From contig NZ_JASCIQ010000033.1 of NCBI RefSeq assembly GCF_029968035.1, forward strand, positions 1-64,000: a DNA stretch of 64,000 bases, written 5' to 3'. Positions 61,467 to 64,000 of this stretch are shown here, in pieces; the first letter of the stretch is position 1; each line of letters starts with the position of its first letter. Below the pieces are notes generated by a model, which was given only the letters and a program-made list of their open reading frames with translations, did no database searches and was not told the origin of the DNA. Both the position numbers and the translations under genes were made by a program. The DNA is from Streptomyces cavernicola (GTDB lineage Bacteria; Actinomycetota; Actinomycetes; Streptomycetales; Streptomycetaceae).

Positions 61467-61991
61467 GTGCATAGCCAGCCCCCGACCCCGACTCCGGCCG
61501 CGGATTCCGGCCAGACCCGTACCGTCGCCGCCGACGACCGCCTCAGCGCCGAGCTGACCTCGGTCGTCGCCGGTGCACGCCGGCGTGCGCTCCGGGACGG
61601 GGACCGGCAGATCGACACCGCGCACCTGCTGCACTCTCTCCTCGAGACCGACCCGGCGGTGCGCGCGCTCTTCGACGGCGGCCAGGTCGCCCGCCTCCTC
61701 GGCTATCTCGTGCAGCGCAGCATCGGCTACGGGCTGCAGTGGCAGGGCGCAGTGGAGGACTCCGGCGCGCTGCCCGTCGTACGGGAGGTCGCCGGCTGGT
61801 CCCCTTCCGCCGCCACCGCGATGGAGGCGGCGCTCGCGACGGCGGACCGGCGCGGAGCGCGCCAGGTCGGCGGGGTCGACCTGCTCCTCGCGCTCGCCCG
61901 GGACCCGGAGTGCCGGGCCGTGGAGGTGCTGCGGCGTGCGGGCGTCGACGCGGAGGCCCTGGCCGCGCAGGCCCACCCGACCGGCTCTTGA
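61467..61991 (+). CDS. Clp N-terminal domain protein
   Basis: 174 residues with two ClpN repeats: DGDRQIDTAHLLHSLLETD in the first and RRGARQVGGVDLLLALARD in the second. It lacks AAA+ domains, so it is not a ClpC ATPase; standalone Clp-N proteins may modulate ClpC/ClpB substrate selection. The GTG at 61467 gives a typical N terminus; an ATG at 61389 with AAGGAGGAG 17 bases upstream is possible. That AAGGAGGAG better fits a 22-codon frame at 61385-61453. Confidence 0.75.
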   Translation: MHSQPPTPTPAADSGQTRTVAADDRLSAELTSVVAGARRRALRDGDRQIDTAHLLHSLLETDPAVRALFDGGQVARLLGYLVQRSIGYGLQWQGAVEDSGALPVVREVAGWSPSAATAMEAALATADRRGARQVGGVDLLLALARDPECRAVEVLRRAGVDAEALAAQAHPTGS

Positions 61992-62201
61992 GGTGAAGTT
62001 CCTTCAGTCGTACGGGAGTTGATCCGGTCGCTTTTGCGTCCGTCGGGGCGTGCGCGGAAGGTGCGTGCGCCCTTCGGTGGATCGAGCCCCGCGGCAGGCC
62101 GCGTACCGCCGCGTCCCGGACCGTGATTCGGCCGGTCTCGCGCACTGAGATGTCAGGCGTAACAGTGGTGACGCTCATTACGGGGCTGTCATGATGTGCC
62201 G

Positions 62202-63251
62202 GTGTCTACGTCTCAGGAGATTCAGGGGACCCCGGCAGGTCCGGGCGTCCACGGCGGCCGAGGGGCCGGAGCGGGCGCCGGTCGCGGCGCCGGGCTCGGC
62301 CTCGCGCTCGTCTCGGCGTTCGCGTTCGGCGGTTCCGGTGTCGCGGCCAAACCGCTGATCGAGGCCGGGCTCGATCCGCTGCACGTCGTGTGGCTGCGGA
62401 TCGCCGGCGCCGCCCTGATCATGCTGCCGCTCGCCTGGCGGCACCGGTCGCTCCTGACGCAACGGCCCGCGCTGCTCGCGGGCTTCGGCCTGCTCGCCGT
62501 CGCGGGCGTGCAGACCTGCTACTTCGTGGCGATCTCCCGTATCCCCGTCGGCGTCGCGCTGCTCATCGAGTACCTCGGGCCCGCGCTCGTGCTCGGCTGG
62601 ATCCGGTTCGTGCAGCGGCGGCCCGTCACCAGGGCCGCGGCGATCGGTGTCGTACTCGCCGTCGGCGGTCTGGCCTGCGTCGTCGAGGTGTGGGCGGGCA
62701 TGCGCTTCGACGCGCTCGGCGTCCTCCTCGGCCTCGGCGCCGCCGTCTGCCAGGCCGGCTACTTCATCCTCGGCGACCACGGCAGCGACGCGGGCGACGA
62801 GGCCCCGAACCCGCTCGGCGTCATCTCGTACGGGCTGCTCATCGGCGCCGTGGTCCTGACCGTGGTGGCCCGTCCGTGGACCATGGACTGGTCGGTCCTC
62901 GCCGGCCGCGCCGACATGGACGGCACCTCCGTCCCGGGACTGATGCTCCTCGGCTGGATCGTGCTCATCGCCACCGTGCTCGCGTACGGGTCCGGGGTAA
63001 TGGCGGTGCGACGCCTCTCGCCGCAGGTCGCGGGCGTCGTCTCATGCCTCGAGGCGGTCGTCGCGACGGTCTTCGCGTGGATCCTGCTCGGCGAGGAGCT
63101 CTCCGCGCCGCAGGTCGTCGGCGGCACGATGGTCCTCGTCGGCGCGTTCATCGCGCAGAGCAGCACGCCGGCCAAGGCCTCGCCGGAGCCGGTGGCGGGC
63201 GGAATGCCCGACAAGGAGAGCGAGTTGTCCTCCTCGCGCACCTCTGTATAG
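62202..63251 (+). CDS. EamA/DMT-family transporter
   Basis: 349 residues with ten predicted helices in two EamA repeats (GLALVSAFAFGGSGVAAKPL at the first helix; GVVSCLEAVVATVFAWILLG in the last repeat). The drug/metabolite transporter family exports amino acids or other small molecules. The N terminus is Gly/Ala-rich. GTG 62202 follows CATGAT by six bases (possible leaderless -10); GTG 62196 is also in frame. Substrate unknown. Confidence 0.88.
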   Translation: MSTSQEIQGTPAGPGVHGGRGAGAGAGRGAGLGLALVSAFAFGGSGVAAKPLIEAGLDPLHVVWLRIAGAALIMLPLAWRHRSLLTQRPALLAGFGLLAVAGVQTCYFVAISRIPVGVALLIEYLGPALVLGWIRFVQRRPVTRAAAIGVVLAVGGLACVVEVWAGMRFDALGVLLGLGAAVCQAGYFILGDHGSDAGDEAPNPLGVISYGLLIGAVVLTVVARPWTMDWSVLAGRADMDGTSVPGLMLLGWIVLIATVLAYGSGVMAVRRLSPQVAGVVSCLEAVVATVFAWILLGEELSAPQVVGGTMVLVGAFIAQSSTPAKASPEPVAGGMPDKESELSSSRTSV

Positions 63252-63285
63252 GGCACTTGTGCAGCGCTCTTGTACAGCGCCTTTT

Positions 63286-63330
63286 GACAGTGGGGCCCGG
63301 CCGCGGGAGACGCGGCCGGGTCCCACTGTC
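63286..63330. terminator. Convergent terminator
   Basis: A 20-bp stem with one G-U (GACAGTGGGGCCCGGCCGCG and partner) and a GGAGA loop lies between the EamA gene and the next minus-strand gene. TTTT just upstream is used by the minus-strand direction as AAAA. Confidence 0.8.
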
Positions 63331-63410
63331 GTTCCTGGGCCCTTGGCCGCCCCTGTGTCTCCCCTGTGCCTCTGCTCGTCCTCGGGCCCTCGCTGCCGGA
63401 CGGGCCTGGC

Positions 63411-64000
63411 TCAGAGCGACCTCAGGTACTCCGGCACCGCTACGCCCGGCGCCAGGTCGTCCGCCGGGATCGGGGTCCCGTACACCGGGGCGACGGGCAG
63501 GACGCCGGTCCAGTACGGCAGGTCCTGGTCCTCGGGGTCGTCGTTGGGGCCGCCCGTGCGCGCCTTCGCCGAGACCTCGTTCAGGTCCAGGCTGAGCACC
63601 GCGGTGGCGGCCAGCTCCTTCGCGTTCGCCGGGCGCGAGTCGGCGGCGCGCCCCGGCAGCACATGGTCGACGAGCGCGTCCAGGGCGCTGCGCTTCTCCT
63701 CGGGGTCCGTCACCGGGTGGGCGATGCCGTGCACCACCACGGAGCGGTAGTTGATCGAGTGGTGGAAGGCCGAGCGGGCAAGCACCAGACCGTCGACATG
63801 CGTGACCGTCAGACACACCGGAAGGCCCGGATCCCGCTGCCCGGCCTCCCGCAGCGGCCGCGACCCGGTGGAGCCGTGCACATAGAGGCGCTCGCCCACG
63901 CGCCCGTAGAGCGTGGGCAGGACGACGGGCGCCCCGTCGCGCACGAACCCCAGATGGCACAGGTGGCCGGCGTCGAGTATCGAGTGCACCGTCTCCCGGT
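63411..64000 (-). CDS. Pyridoxamine 5'-phosphate oxidase-like FMN-binding protein (truncated by window edge)
   Basis: The frame remains open to the window edge (RETVHSILDAGHL just after the edge), so the gene starts outside; the GTG at 63989 is internal to the family fold. The split-barrel flavin-binding fold shows LCHLGFVRDGAPVVLPTLYG and GSTGSRPL, with NYRSVVVHGIAHPV later. Members reduce FMN- or F420-linked substrates; the specific one cannot be told. About 196 codons are seen. Confidence 0.88.
   Translation of the reverse strand, partial: RETVHSILDAGHLCHLGFVRDGAPVVLPTLYGRVGERLYVHGSTGSRPLREAGQRDPGLPVCLTVTHVDGLVLARSAFHHSINYRSVVVHGIAHPVTDPEEKRSALDALVDHVLPGRAADSRPANAKELAATAVLSLDLNEVSAKARTGGPNDDPEDQDLPYWTGVLPVAPVYGTPIPADDLAPGVAVPEYLRSL

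Overview
This window is high-GC actinobacterial chromosome, almost certainly Streptomyces. The gene order mtrA-mtrB-lpqB-comF-hpf-luxR regulator-secA, the very large NAD-dependent glutamate dehydrogenase, strong GGAGG ribosome sites mixed with leaderless starts, and a dispersed Streptomyces-type intergenic repeat near 35.4 kb all fit this. I see no phage, insertion sequence, CRISPR array, rRNA or tRNA, and most of the window is chromosomal core.

Layout. 0.1-5.6 kb (minus strand): a membrane protein/DUF4129/DUF4350/MoxR ATPase/DUF58 operon. 5.7-13.8 kb (plus): mtnA, the MtrAB two-component system with its lipoprotein LpqB, a ComF-like phosphoribosyltransferase and long-form hibernation factor HPF. 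13.9-22 kb: a NarL/LuxR response regulator, a YcaQ-family DNA glycosylase, a GNAT enzyme, secA, an Rv3235-family protein, a DUF6912 protein and a HAD phosphatase. 22.2-27.2 kb: the 1644-residue glutamate dehydrogenase. 27.5-40.1 kb: a cell-surface glycan locus with a GT2+TagF-like fusion, a GT4 enzyme, a TagGH-type ABC exporter, a TetR regulator, galE, a second GT2 enzyme and two polytopic mannosyltransferase-like proteins.

40.2-50.8 kb is a block conserved with Mycobacterium Rv1823-Rv1832: DUF881, small basic protein, DUF881, FHA protein (GarA-like), MerR (FtsR-like), bifunctional nuclease, second MerR, DNA polymerase IV (inserted here), a PRC-barrel protein, then gcvP behind a tandem glycine riboswitch. 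50.9-64 kb is accessory and housekeeping: a DUF5999 protein, a hypothetical, a GCS2-type glutamate-cysteine ligase, a VWA protein, a CPBP membrane protease, PhzF, DinB/DUF664, SUKH, a PadR regulator, SRPBCC, a Tyr/Asp-rich small protein, a Clp-N protein, an EamA transporter and a truncated FMN-binding protein at the edge.

The most unusual items are a G25/C18 homopolymer palindrome at 40.12 kb, close to where two core blocks that I recall as far apart in S. coelicolor meet; a DNA polymerase IV with a PcrA/UvrD-like Tudor tail; a shared uncharacterised domain in two glycosyltransferases of the surface-glycan locus; a two-hairpin leader before hpf; and several candidate operators (an MtrA-type direct repeat, an 18-bp palindrome before a MerR gene, two identical DnaA-box motifs). 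I found no wholly new multi-gene system; the surface-glycan locus is the nearest candidate. Family assignments come from reading the translations and from memory, not from searches.
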